Of a stretch of DNA of 7,193 bases, positions 1 to 5,809 are shown one piece after another; the stretch's first letter is position 1; each line of letters begins with the position of its first letter. Location: the NCBI GenBank assembly GCA_016935715.1, contig JAFGQJ010000267.1, positions 1 through 7,193 on the forward strand, in the 5' to 3' direction. Source of the DNA: Spirochaetales bacterium. GTDB taxonomy: Bacteria; Spirochaetota; Spirochaetia; SZUA-6; DRHE01. The position numbers were made by a program, and so were the translations under genes. The notes beneath the pieces were generated by a model. The model made no database searches and had not been told where the DNA came from. It saw nothing but the letters and a program-made list of their open reading frames with translations.

Positions 1-389
1 CCGGGAAGCTGTAAACCGCTGCCCACACCTTCCAGGTAGTCCTCCACCTTCTCGCGAACAGGCAGCAGCCCGGAAACGGCCTTGGCCGTGTCCAGTACCG
101 AACCGCCGCCGACCGCGACGATCACCTCCGGCTGGAACGCCCGCGCCTGTGCCAGCACCGCATTCAACCCCTCCACCTCCGGTTCACCCCCGGGACAAGG
201 AAGGTACAGCAGGTCCAGGGATTCGAAGATTTCGAGAAACTTCTCCTGCCAGCCTGATTTTGAGAACCAGCTGCGCCCGCTGAGCAGCAGCACTCTGCGA
301 CCGAATCGGGGCAGAAGCTCCCGCAGTCTGTTGCGCTCCCCGGGACCGAAGTAGATCCCGGCGGGCATCTGAAGCACGAAACTTTTCAT
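1..389 (-). CDS. Iron-containing alcohol dehydrogenase, N-terminal part (cut by window edge)
   Basis: Reading the minus strand from ATG at 389 gives 129 codons, open to the window edge. The protein starts MKSFVLQMPAGIYFGPGE, the usual opening of group III (iron-dependent) alcohol dehydrogenases with the 'xFGxG' turn near residue 15. At residues 92-104 it has AVGGGSVLDTAKA, the family's nucleotide-binding glycine-rich motif (GGGS.xDxAK). Members use NAD(P) and a metal, often Fe2+, to interconvert alcohols and aldehydes or ketones in the cytoplasm. The metal ligands (an Asp and three His) lie in the C-terminal half and are outside the window, so metal and substrate cannot be judged. An in-frame ATG at 398 is an alternative start. 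I prefer 389 because GAGGGG lies just before it, although that spacing is short. The gene follows the small membrane protein on the same strand with an 83-bp gap, so co-transcription is possible. Family assignment is secure; substrate is unknown. Confidence 0.88.
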   Translation of the reverse strand, partial: MKSFVLQMPAGIYFGPGERNRLRELLPRFGRRVLLLSGRSWFSKSGWQEKFLEIFESLDLLYLPCPGGEPEVEGLNAVLAQARAFQPEVIVAVGGGSVLDTAKAVSGLLPVREKVEDYLEGVGSGLQLP

Positions 390-472
390 GCCCCTCATCT
401 TGCAACGCCTGCCGGATGCTGTCAATGAAAGGCAACGGGTGAACTTTGGCGACGGGTAGGCGGCAACAGGCG

Positions 473-817
473 TCAGAGCTGAAACCAGGCGGAGAGAAAG
501 GAGAACGCCAGCAGCAGGAGGAAAGAGCCCACGATGGACAGGAAGCAGAGAATCAGTTTGCCCAGAAGCCTGCGCTGCCGGCGCATCAGGAACACCAGCA
601 GCAGGTAGAGGAGACCGAAAAAGACCTCGGCCAGCAGACTGACTTTCAGAAGCTGGATGAGAAAAATCTGTGTGGAATCGAGGAATTCCTGGAAGTTCCC
701 GAGAAGGTACAGGAGGAAAAGCAGCAGGGCGAAGATGAAGAAAAAAACGACCACCCTGGCCACCAGCCAATAAAGAGAGGATAATATGAAGATCCTGCCC
801 CGACTGTGGGATTGCAT
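473..817 (-). CDS. Small multi-spanning membrane protein of unknown function
   Basis: I do not recognise this 114-residue protein. It is strongly hydrophobic, with about three likely membrane helices at residues 12-40, 50-78 and 86-111. The second and third are separated by a basic RRQRR loop (79-83), which would favour a cytoplasmic position for that loop. The opposite strand is also open here, but its product is a low-complexity Gln/Glu-rich chain, which is what a Leu-rich membrane protein produces in antisense; the minus-strand reading is therefore preferred. The start is uncertain. ATG at 817 has no clear Shine-Dalgarno sequence, and the first ten residues could be non-coding if translation begins further in. 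The start codon faces that of the SPFH-like gene only 41 bp away, so the two genes would share a very compact divergent control region. The next gene downstream on the same strand is the alcohol dehydrogenase. Confidence 0.6.
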   Translation of the reverse strand: MQSHSRGRIFILSSLYWLVARVVVFFFIFALLLFLLYLLGNFQEFLDSTQIFLIQLLKVSLLAEVFFGLLYLLLVFLMRRQRRLLGKLILCFLSIVGSFLLLLAFSFLSAWFQL

Positions 818-824
818 TTTCGGC

Positions 825-840
825 TATTTTACGTAATATA
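825..840. promoter_or_regulatory. AT-rich near-palindrome in the divergent gap
   Basis: TATTTTACGTAATATA is a 16-bp dyad with one mismatched pair (T828/T837) and a perfect TTACGTAA centre. It lies midway between the divergent starts at 817 and 859. It contains -10-like hexamers on both strands: TAATAT at 834-839 on plus, and TAAAAT at 831-826 on minus. A weak plus-strand -35 candidate, TTGCAT, is at 812-817. It could be an operator, a bidirectional promoter core, or simply AT-rich promoter sequence. The assignment is inference only. Confidence 0.35.
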
Positions 841-858
841 GTTACGGAAGGAAAGACG

Positions 859-1710
859 ATGAAAGCATTCCTCATCATTTTGGTGATTCTCGTGATCCTG
901 GCCGGCGTGGCTTTCTACTTCGGCTGGGTCCAGATCAAGCTTCCGGCGGAAAATTACGCGGTGGTGTTCACGAAAACCGGCGGTTATGACCAGCAGGTGA
1001 TTCCTCCGGGGGAGTTCACCTGGCGCTGGGAGCGACTGATTCCAACGAATATGACCCTCTATGTCTTCGATCTCCACCCCCGCAAACGGGACATTTCCTT
1101 TCAGGGGAGCCTGCCCTCGGCCGAGCTGTACTCCTCGGTCCTGCCGGAAAGTCCCGATTTTTCACTGCGGGGAACGGTGAGCGTCGAGTTCGCCGTTTCA
1201 CCGGAGAGCCTTCCCGCTCTGGTTGCCGAGCAGAAGCTTCGCCCGGAGGATCTGGACGATTTCTACAGCGCCAGGGCCGAAGAGATCTCCGACCGGGTTG
1301 TCGAAACGCTGAAGCAGATCGACGCTCAGGCTGTGGACAGCCTGACCTTGAGCCGGCGCCTGGAGGAGGAACTGGCCTCGGAGTTCACCGATCTGCAGTT
1401 GAGAGCTCTGAAGGTCGATCTGCTCGAGGTACCCGATCTTCGGCTGTACGAGCTGGCTCGTTCATCGTACCAGGATTTGGTCGAAGTTCGCGACAGATCC
1501 CGCAATGAAGCGGTTGCCAGGCTGGCGGAGGAGCAGGTCCGCGCGGAGAATGCCCGCGATCAGGAGCGGGCTTCTCTGGAAGCCCTGCGGGAATACGGCA
1601 AGCTGCTGGAGGAATACCCGGTTCTGCTGAAAGCCATGGCCGTACAGAAACTGTCCGGAGACCAGGTCATCACCATCCCGGAGTTCGACCTGGAATCGAT
1701 TCTCGAGTGA
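859..1710 (+). CDS. SPFH/band-7-like membrane-anchored protein
   Basis: This 283-residue protein begins with a short Met-Lys and one hydrophobic segment (residues 3-22), an uncleaved signal-anchor type of N-terminus. A beta-rich stretch follows at about 30-115 (ENYAVVFTKTGG, VIPPGEFTWRWERLIP, FSLRGTVSVEFAV) with the pattern of an SPFH/band-7 (stomatin/prohibitin/flotillin) domain. A helical part then contains a charged, Ala/Glu-rich probable coiled coil (about 205-245), and the protein ends in a short polar tail. Family members form oligomeric rings on membranes and organise or regulate membrane proteins, often proteases. No partner protease is visible here. The start is supported by GGAAGGA at 846-852, six bases before ATG. 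The stop overlaps the start of the HIT gene by four bases, so the two are probably translated in a coupled way. The SPFH assignment rests on overall pattern rather than a decisive motif and is moderately sure. Confidence 0.72.
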   Translation: MKAFLIILVILVILAGVAFYFGWVQIKLPAENYAVVFTKTGGYDQQVIPPGEFTWRWERLIPTNMTLYVFDLHPRKRDISFQGSLPSAELYSSVLPESPDFSLRGTVSVEFAVSPESLPALVAEQKLRPEDLDDFYSARAEEISDRVVETLKQIDAQAVDSLTLSRRLEEELASEFTDLQLRALKVDLLEVPDLRLYELARSSYQDLVEVRDRSRNEAVARLAEEQVRAENARDQERASLEALREYGKLLEEYPVLLKAMAVQKLSGDQVITIPEFDLESILE

Positions 1711-2210
1711 GAGATTACTTCCTCAATTTCGAGAAATACGCCTATGTGAAAGGCCCCAAAGCCGATGGCTGCATCCTCTGCCTGATTCGGGATCAGGATT
1801 CTTCGGTCGTCGATCTGTCCGTATACTGCGGAAAGCTGTTCGTGGTGACGGTCAATCTCTACCCCTACAATCCGGGACACCTTCTCATCTTCCCCAAACG
1901 CCATCTGAAGGACGTTCGCCAGTACACGCTGGAGGAAGAGAACCGGCTGAATGAGCTGACCCGCTACTTCCTGGATATTCTCGACGAAGTCCACCGCCCC
2001 TCCGGCTACAACATCGGCTACAACATGGGTCGCACCGCCGGTGCATCCATCGAACACCTGCACCTGCACGTGATTCCCCGTTATCCCAACGAAACCGGCA
2101 TAGCCGATCTGTTGGCGGGGAAACGGGTTTTGGTGGAAGAACCCAGGGAGACGGCCCGGCGAATCCGGGAGGCGATCGATCAGGAGCCTTTCTCCAGGGC
2201 GAGCAGCTGA
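1707..2210 (+). CDS. HIT-family nucleotide hydrolase/phosphorylase (Ap4A phosphorylase-like)
   Basis: This 167-residue protein carries the histidine-triad signature H-x-H-x-H at residues 117-121 (EHLHLHVIPR). The central histidine, H119, is the expected nucleophile that forms the nucleotidyl intermediate. It also has the upstream family motif NPGHLLIFPKRH (55-66) and a CILC pair (22-25), which in many HIT proteins helps bind zinc. HIT enzymes cleave nucleotide phosphoanhydrides or phosphoramidates in the cytoplasm. The blocks NLYPYNPGHLL and the Ala-Gly segment before the triad resemble bacterial Ap4A phosphorylase-like members more than compact Hint proteins, but I cannot fix the substrate. 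The start is GTG at 1707, inside the GTGA overlap with the upstream stop. No good Shine-Dalgarno precedes it, consistent with translational coupling. Its 3' end overlaps the convergent minus-strand gene by 31 bp. Confidence 0.87.
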   Translation: MRDYFLNFEKYAYVKGPKADGCILCLIRDQDSSVVDLSVYCGKLFVVTVNLYPYNPGHLLIFPKRHLKDVRQYTLEEENRLNELTRYFLDILDEVHRPSGYNIGYNMGRTAGASIEHLHLHVIPRYPNETGIADLLAGKRVLVEEPRETARRIREAIDQEPFSRASS

Positions 2211-3961
2211 GTGAGCAGCTCCTGGAACTCCGCAACCATGCCCGACACGGTCTGCAGGAGAGTGGAAAGAGTCTGATTCCTGCCCTTGAAAAAATGCAGG
2301 GTCCTGAGCACCGACTTGATGCTCTCCATCGGACTGACCAGCAGATCGTCATACACACGCTTGATTCCGACCAGATATTCCAAACCCTGGTCCAACAGCT
2401 CCCGCGCTTCTTTGTCCTTCTGGATCATGAAGTTGCGGTACAGTTTCTGTTGATTGAGATCCACGTCCAAATGATGACGAAGCCGCTGCAGGGTCTTGCC
2501 GTCGTCCTCGTCGAGAGCCAGAGAACGGTCGAAAAGAACCAGCTTCGCCTCCAGCTCCTCCAGCCCGGCGGCATACTGATTCAGCCGGGTTTGGATGATC
2601 CGGTTTCCCGCCACCAGATAGGTGTTGGTTACCTGGAGGGTTTCCTGTATGTAGCCTTTGTAGATCTTTGAGAGGTAGTTGTAGAGTATCTTCAGGCTCT
2701 TGGTGTAGGTGAAACAGGGCAGCCCCAGGCTGGAGTAGTCGAAGCTCGGCTTTTCGACATAGTAGAACATCTCATACAGCTGATCCGTCTTGAATATTTC
2801 CTTGATCTTCTTTTCGATCACCCGCCTCTTGACTACTACGATCTTCTCCTCCAACTCGCCCAGAATGCGTTCCCGCAAGCCGCTGATGTACAGGGGTTTG
2901 GCATGGACATTGGGGACTGCGAACACGAGTTTGTAGTACGGATCTTTACGGAAGTAGCGCAGCAGCTCCAGAAGAGGGATCTTCCGCAAGAACCCCCGGG
3001 CCGAGCTCACCAGGCGGGCAAGCTCGTTGATCTGCTCGGCTACCTCCTCCTGCGTCGTTTCCAGCATTACCGCATCCTCTCCCTCGGCTTCCAGGCACTC
3101 CTCCAGGTAGAATGCAAAGAGCTCTTCGTGGCAGAACCACTCGCTGTCCAGATTGGCAGCCAGATTCAACGCATGCCAGAGGCGTTCCAGCTCTTCCAGC
3201 ATGAGCATCACCGGTGCGTTGGTAAACGCGGGATACTTGTCCTCCAAAACGCCTGGGGTGGGTTGATAGTTGAAATGGCGGAAGGTCCTTGCATAGGGAA
3301 AGAGGACCAGCTTTCTGAGGTAGACCAGCGGTTTGATTCCCTCCTCCAGCTGCCGTACCAGCTTGTCGGGAATTCGCTTCACGTAGTCGTTGAAGCTGCT
3401 CAGCAGCCGCCTGCGAACCTCCTCTTCGTCCCCCGTGTCGTGAACGATCTTTTCTATCTCTTCCGTGGCCAGGAAATCCTCCAGGACTCTTTTCGCCTCG
3501 GGCAGCTTGGAATCGAACAGCCGGGTTACCGCACGGCTGCGGAAGTCCCTGTCCGTGTGAAAGGAGTGGAACATGCCTCGGAGCGGGAAGCTGCAGTGGT
3601 AGAGGTCGAACAGCTGGCGGGCGAATTTGCCGGTGAGATCACGGGTTTCGAACCCGGTCAACCCGGAAATTTTGTGCCGGATGCCCCGCTTCAGATTCTT
3701 TATCTTCAGATCGACGAACAGGTCCCGCCTGGTCTTTCCGCTGAACAGCCCGCGGAACCAGAGAATGAAACGATCCCAGAAGGAAAGAGCGTCCATCTCT
3801 TCGGCCAGCAGCCGCTGACGCTCCTCCTGTTTGAGCTCGATCCGTCCGAACGCATCCGGCTCGTCGCTGCTCATGGAACGGGTGATGCGCGCCAGCAGCT
3901 CCCTGCGTTCCTCCTCGGGAAGCTCCAAAGAGATCTCTTCAAGCTTGGTTTTTTCGAGCAT
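2180..3961 (-). CDS. Large conserved-hypothetical-type protein, probably spirochaete-specific
   Basis: This 593-residue protein has no catalytic motif that I recognise. Overall it resembles the long helical proteins of unknown function found in spirochaete genomes (possibly the family catalogued as DUF5312, recalled from memory and not checked). It is rich in Leu, Glu, Lys and Arg and predicted mostly helical, without a signal peptide or clear membrane span. Around residues 57-75 an amphipathic, Trp/Phe-rich stretch (LSFWDRFILWFRGLF) could touch a membrane. Aromatic-rich segments occur at 216-246 and 395-430, and the C-terminal third (about 460-590) looks like heptad-rich coiled coil. The start at 3961 has a good AGAGGAG a few bases upstream, located inside the end of the thiamine pyrophosphokinase gene; the two reading frames overlap by 23 bp, implying coupled translation. 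The 3' end overlaps the convergent HIT gene. A function in thiamine metabolism should not be assumed from position alone. Confidence 0.85.
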   Translation of the reverse strand: MLEKTKLEEISLELPEEERRELLARITRSMSSDEPDAFGRIELKQEERQRLLAEEMDALSFWDRFILWFRGLFSGKTRRDLFVDLKIKNLKRGIRHKISGLTGFETRDLTGKFARQLFDLYHCSFPLRGMFHSFHTDRDFRSRAVTRLFDSKLPEAKRVLEDFLATEEIEKIVHDTGDEEEVRRRLLSSFNDYVKRIPDKLVRQLEEGIKPLVYLRKLVLFPYARTFRHFNYQPTPGVLEDKYPAFTNAPVMLMLEELERLWHALNLAANLDSEWFCHEELFAFYLEECLEAEGEDAVMLETTQEEVAEQINELARLVSSARGFLRKIPLLELLRYFRKDPYYKLVFAVPNVHAKPLYISGLRERILGELEEKIVVVKRRVIEKKIKEIFKTDQLYEMFYYVEKPSFDYSSLGLPCFTYTKSLKILYNYLSKIYKGYIQETLQVTNTYLVAGNRIIQTRLNQYAAGLEELEAKLVLFDRSLALDEDDGKTLQRLRHHLDVDLNQQKLYRNFMIQKDKEARELLDQGLEYLVGIKRVYDDLLVSPMESIKSVLRTLHFFKGRNQTLSTLLQTVSGMVAEFQELLTQLLALEKGS

Positions 3962-4598
3962 CTTGCTCCTCTACCAGGGTTCGTACCATGAGCAGACGGC
4001 CCCGGGCCACGGAGACGCTGCAGCGGTTTCCGGTAAAAACATTGCTCAATCCCATATCCCCTCGCGCCCACTCCAATCCGTCCAGAGGCCATTTCAATCC
4101 TCTGGAGGACAGACCGGCAACGGTAGCGCTCAGGGGGAAGAACGAAACGGTCTGACCCTTGCAGTCGGTGATGATGGAAGTCCCCTCCACAGCTTGTATC
4201 TGCTGGCTGGAAGTATACCATAGCGATGGAGTTTTTTCGCGTTCGAACAGGGCAACCAGTCCCAGGAGATGGTCGAGCCGCCCTCCCCCGCCCCCGGCTA
4301 CCACCACGCTCTGGAATCCCATTTCCCACAGAATCCGCAGACCGATCTCCGCATCGCTCTCATCCTTGTCCCGCGGATAACGCCTGATGCGTTCCGGGGG
4401 GAATTCCTCCAGCTCCCTGGACGGCGTCAGAGAATCGAGGTCTCCAACCAGGAGATCCGGTAGGAGTTTCAGCTTTCGGGCCAGGTCAAAACCGGAATCT
4501 GCTGCGACCGTACAGGTGACGCGGTGCAGGATAGGCTCCAGCAGGTCTCGAGGCGGGCCCTCCCCTCCTAGCAACAGCAGGCCGACACCCTCACTCAT
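3939..4598 (-). CDS. thiN: Thiamine pyrophosphokinase
   Basis: This 219-residue protein should transfer diphosphate from ATP to thiamine, giving thiamine diphosphate (AMP is released) in the cytoplasm. The family signature blocks are present in order: AADSG (33-36 region), VGDLDS (51-56), the acidic DKDESDAE (77-84) that binds metal and ATP, GGGRLDH (104-110), and the C-terminal GLSN (183-186) that helps form the thiamine site at the dimer interface. Length is normal for a bacterial TPK. ATG at 4598 is the only reasonable start near the motifs, but no strong Shine-Dalgarno precedes it. The gene is divergent from flaB across 170 bp. It is the first gene of a minus-strand pair and overlaps the large hypothetical gene by 23 bp. 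No TPP riboswitch elements are visible upstream, and no thiamine synthesis genes are nearby, which suggests a salvage enzyme. Confidence 0.93.
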   Translation of the reverse strand: MSEGVGLLLLGGEGPPRDLLEPILHRVTCTVAADSGFDLARKLKLLPDLLVGDLDSLTPSRELEEFPPERIRRYPRDKDESDAEIGLRILWEMGFQSVVVAGGGGGRLDHLLGLVALFEREKTPSLWYTSSQQIQAVEGTSIITDCKGQTVSFFPLSATVAGLSSRGLKWPLDGLEWARGDMGLSNVFTGNRCSVSVARGRLLMVRTLVEEQDARKNQA

Positions 4599-4646
4599 GC
4601 CGAACTAGATCTTAACTACTTTCGAGAATATCGTAAAGAAACTGCT

Positions 4647-4676
4647 TTGAAATTTTTGAAATATTCCGACTAGTAA
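4647..4676 (+). promoter_or_regulatory. Candidate housekeeping-type promoter for flaB
   Basis: TTGAAA (4647-4652) matches the -35 consensus TTGACA at five of six bases. TAGTAA (4671-4676), 18 bp further, matches TATAAT at only three of six. The area 4605-4680 is the most AT-rich part of the gap between thiN and flaB, as expected for a promoter. If used, the transcript would begin near 4683 and carry both leader hairpins. I find TAAAG at 4634 and 4674 but no GCCGATAA-like element 14-16 bp downstream of either, so a classical sigma-28 promoter is not evident. Confidence 0.28.
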
Positions 4677-4720
4677 AGCAGGACGCACCAGCGACCTCAC
4701 CGGGTCGGCACGCCCGGGAA

Positions 4721-4740
4721 CCTGGACAGGGATGTCCGGG
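4721..4740 (+). promoter_or_regulatory. flaB leader hairpin 1, putative CsrA-binding site
   Basis: CCTGGACA (4721-4728) pairs with TGTCCGGG (4733-4740) in an 8-bp stem (one G-U pair) closing the tetraloop GGGA (4729-4732). The 12-mer at 4724-4735 (GGACAGGGATGT) matches the CsrA/RsmA SELEX consensus RUACARGGAUGU at 11 of 12 positions. Its loop RGGA is closed by ACA/UGU exactly as in the consensus. Flagellin leaders in Bacillus (hag) and Borrelia (flaB) are known CsrA targets. No csrA or fliW lies in this window, so binding itself is inferred. Confidence 0.65.
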
Positions 4741-4748
4741 AAAAAACG

Positions 4749-4770
4749 ATTCAATCAAGGAGGATTGAAT
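4749..4770 (+). promoter_or_regulatory. flaB leader hairpin 2, Shine-Dalgarno in the loop; putative second CsrA site
   Basis: ATTCAAT (4749-4755) and ATTGAAT (4764-4770) form a perfect 7-bp inverted repeat around the 8-base loop CAAGGAGG (4756-4763), which is the flaB Shine-Dalgarno sequence. The 3' arm includes the A and U of the start codon. The loop carries a GGA (4759-4761), the core of CsrA sites, 29 bases downstream of the GGA in hairpin 1, a distance one CsrA dimer could bridge. Occupancy here would block ribosome access directly. The stem is A/T-rich and weak, so it probably breathes when no protein is bound. Confidence 0.6.
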
Positions 4771-5641
4771 GATCATCAACCACAACATGAGTGCCATCTT
4801 TGCCCACCGTCAGGAGAAATGGAACTCTTGGGCAATCGACAAGGACATGGAGAAGCTGTCTTCCGGAATGCGGATCAACCGCGCCGGGGACGACGCCTCC
4901 GGCCTGGCTGTATCTGAAAAGATGCGCTCCCAGGTCCGGGGACTCCAGCGCGCGGAGAAGAATGCCCTGGACGGCATTTCCTTCATCCAGACCGCTGAAG
5001 GCTATCTCCAGGAGTCATCGGACATCCTGCAGCGCATTCGCGAGCTGGCTGTCCAGGCCGCCAACGGCATCTACTCCGACGAAGATCGGATGCAGATCCA
5101 GGTGGAAGTCTCCGCCCTGATCGATGAGGTGAATCGAATCGCCTCCCACGCCCAGTTCAATGGCATGAATCTTCTGACGGGACGCTTCGCCCGGTTTACC
5201 GGGGAGAACGTCGTTACGGCCAGCATGTGGCTGCACATCGGGGCGAACATGGACCAGCGTGAGCGGATGTACATCGGTACCATGACCGCTCAAGGGTTGG
5301 GATTGCAGAATCCCAACGGACCCCCGCACACGGCGACCTTCATCTCCATCTCTTCCCCCGATCGCGCCAACCAGGTGATCGGGATGGTGGACGAGGCCCT
5401 CAAACTGGTCAACAAGCAGAGGGCCGACATGGGGGCGTACCAGAATCGTCTGGAATACGCCATGAAGGGCCTGGCCGTGGGCGCCGAAAACCTGCAGGCT
5501 TCCGAATCCCGCATCCGGGACACGGACATGGCAGAGCAGATGGTCAGCTTCGTGAAGAACCAGATCCTGATCCAGTCCTCGATGGCCATGCTCGCCCAGG
5601 CCAACGTCAAGCCGCAGACGGTACTGGAACTGCTGCGGTAA
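4769..5641 (+). CDS. flaB: Periplasmic flagellar filament core flagellin FlaB
   Basis: This 290-residue flagellin is the size of spirochaete FlaB proteins (about 285-290), with only the conserved N- and C-terminal helical domains and a short middle, lacking the large outer domains of external flagellins. The N-terminus MIINHNMSAIFAHR, the EKLSSGMRINRAGDDASGLAVSE block (28-50), the QRIRELAVQAANGIYSDEDR block (88-107) and the C-terminal ESRIRDTDMAEQMV...LLR helix (246-290) are all intact. Subunits are exported through the flagellar type III apparatus and assemble the filament core in the periplasm; no signal peptide is present, as expected. Residues 15-26 (RQEKWNSWAIDKD) differ from the commoner RTLGH-type sequence and suggest a particular FlaB paralogue. 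Translation starts at ATG 4769 with AAGGAGG five bases upstream. The gene stands alone between a divergent promoter region and its own terminator, and expression is probably controlled mainly at translation through the leader hairpins. Confidence 0.97.
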   Translation: MIINHNMSAIFAHRQEKWNSWAIDKDMEKLSSGMRINRAGDDASGLAVSEKMRSQVRGLQRAEKNALDGISFIQTAEGYLQESSDILQRIRELAVQAANGIYSDEDRMQIQVEVSALIDEVNRIASHAQFNGMNLLTGRFARFTGENVVTASMWLHIGANMDQRERMYIGTMTAQGLGLQNPNGPPHTATFISISSPDRANQVIGMVDEALKLVNKQRADMGAYQNRLEYAMKGLAVGAENLQASESRIRDTDMAEQMVSFVKNQILIQSSMAMLAQANVKPQTVLELLR

Positions 5642-5662
5642 GGCAGATCCCATCGTACCAAA

Positions 5663-5699
5663 AGGGCCGCTCCCTCGTGCAGGGTCGGCTCTTTTTTTT
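5663..5699 (+). terminator. Rho-independent terminator of flaB
   Basis: AGGGCCG (5663-5669) pairs with CGGCTCT (5686-5692) and CCCT (5672-5675) with AGGG (5681-5684), with a small internal mismatch between the two helices and a five-base loop (CGTGC). Eight T residues follow at 5692-5699. It begins 22 bases after the flaB stop, so flaB is most likely monocistronic. Confidence 0.92.
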
Positions 5700-5710
5700 C
5701 TCTGCACATT

Positions 5711-5809
5711 GCCTCGGACACCTCTGTTCCGCTTCGGATACCCCCGCGCCGCCTCGGACACCCCTGTACAGCCTCGGACACCGCGTAGCGCTTCGGGCCC
5801 CGCTCCTCC
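5711..5809. repeat. Short array of degenerate 20-bp tandem repeats
   Basis: Five units begin at 5711, 5731, 5751, 5771 and 5790. Four spacings are 20, 20, 20 and 19 bp. Each unit starts with the core GCYTCGGAYA (the last unit diverges to GCTTCGGGCC) followed by a looser C-rich half such as CCCCTGTACA. A further core-like copy, GCTTCAGACA, is at 5837-5846. The 20-bp period is not a multiple of three, so the array is not a protein repeat in one frame. It occupies the gap between the flaB terminator and the nucleotidyltransferase start. There are no uniform unique spacers, so it is not a CRISPR. Function is unknown: it may be a protein-binding array, a dispersed genomic repeat, or neutral expansion. 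Confidence 0.8.

Noticed and set aside
446..784. Gln/Glu-rich open frame on the plus strand, opposite the small membrane protein
   Set aside because: Its low-complexity composition is what a Leu/Phe-rich hydrophobic protein gives on the opposite strand; the membrane-protein reading is more protein-like.
1560..2358. Minus-strand open frames opposite the SPFH-like and HIT genes
   Set aside because: They have no recognisable motif and overlap two well-supported genes on the other strand.
2903..3991. Open frame of 362 codons on the plus strand
   Set aside because: It lies almost entirely antisense to the 593-residue gene, has a Gln/Glu/Pro-rich composition with no domain pattern, and is the kind of shadow expected opposite a Leu- and Glu-rich GC-rich gene.
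4634..4693. Sigma-28 promoter for flaB based on TAAAG motifs
   Set aside because: Neither TAAAG (4634, 4674) is followed at the expected spacing by a sequence resembling GCCGATAA.
4721..4746. Hairpin 1 as an intrinsic terminator or attenuator
   Set aside because: On the plus strand the stem is followed by six A, not T, so it lacks the U tract; the opposite orientation would place the T tract before the stem.
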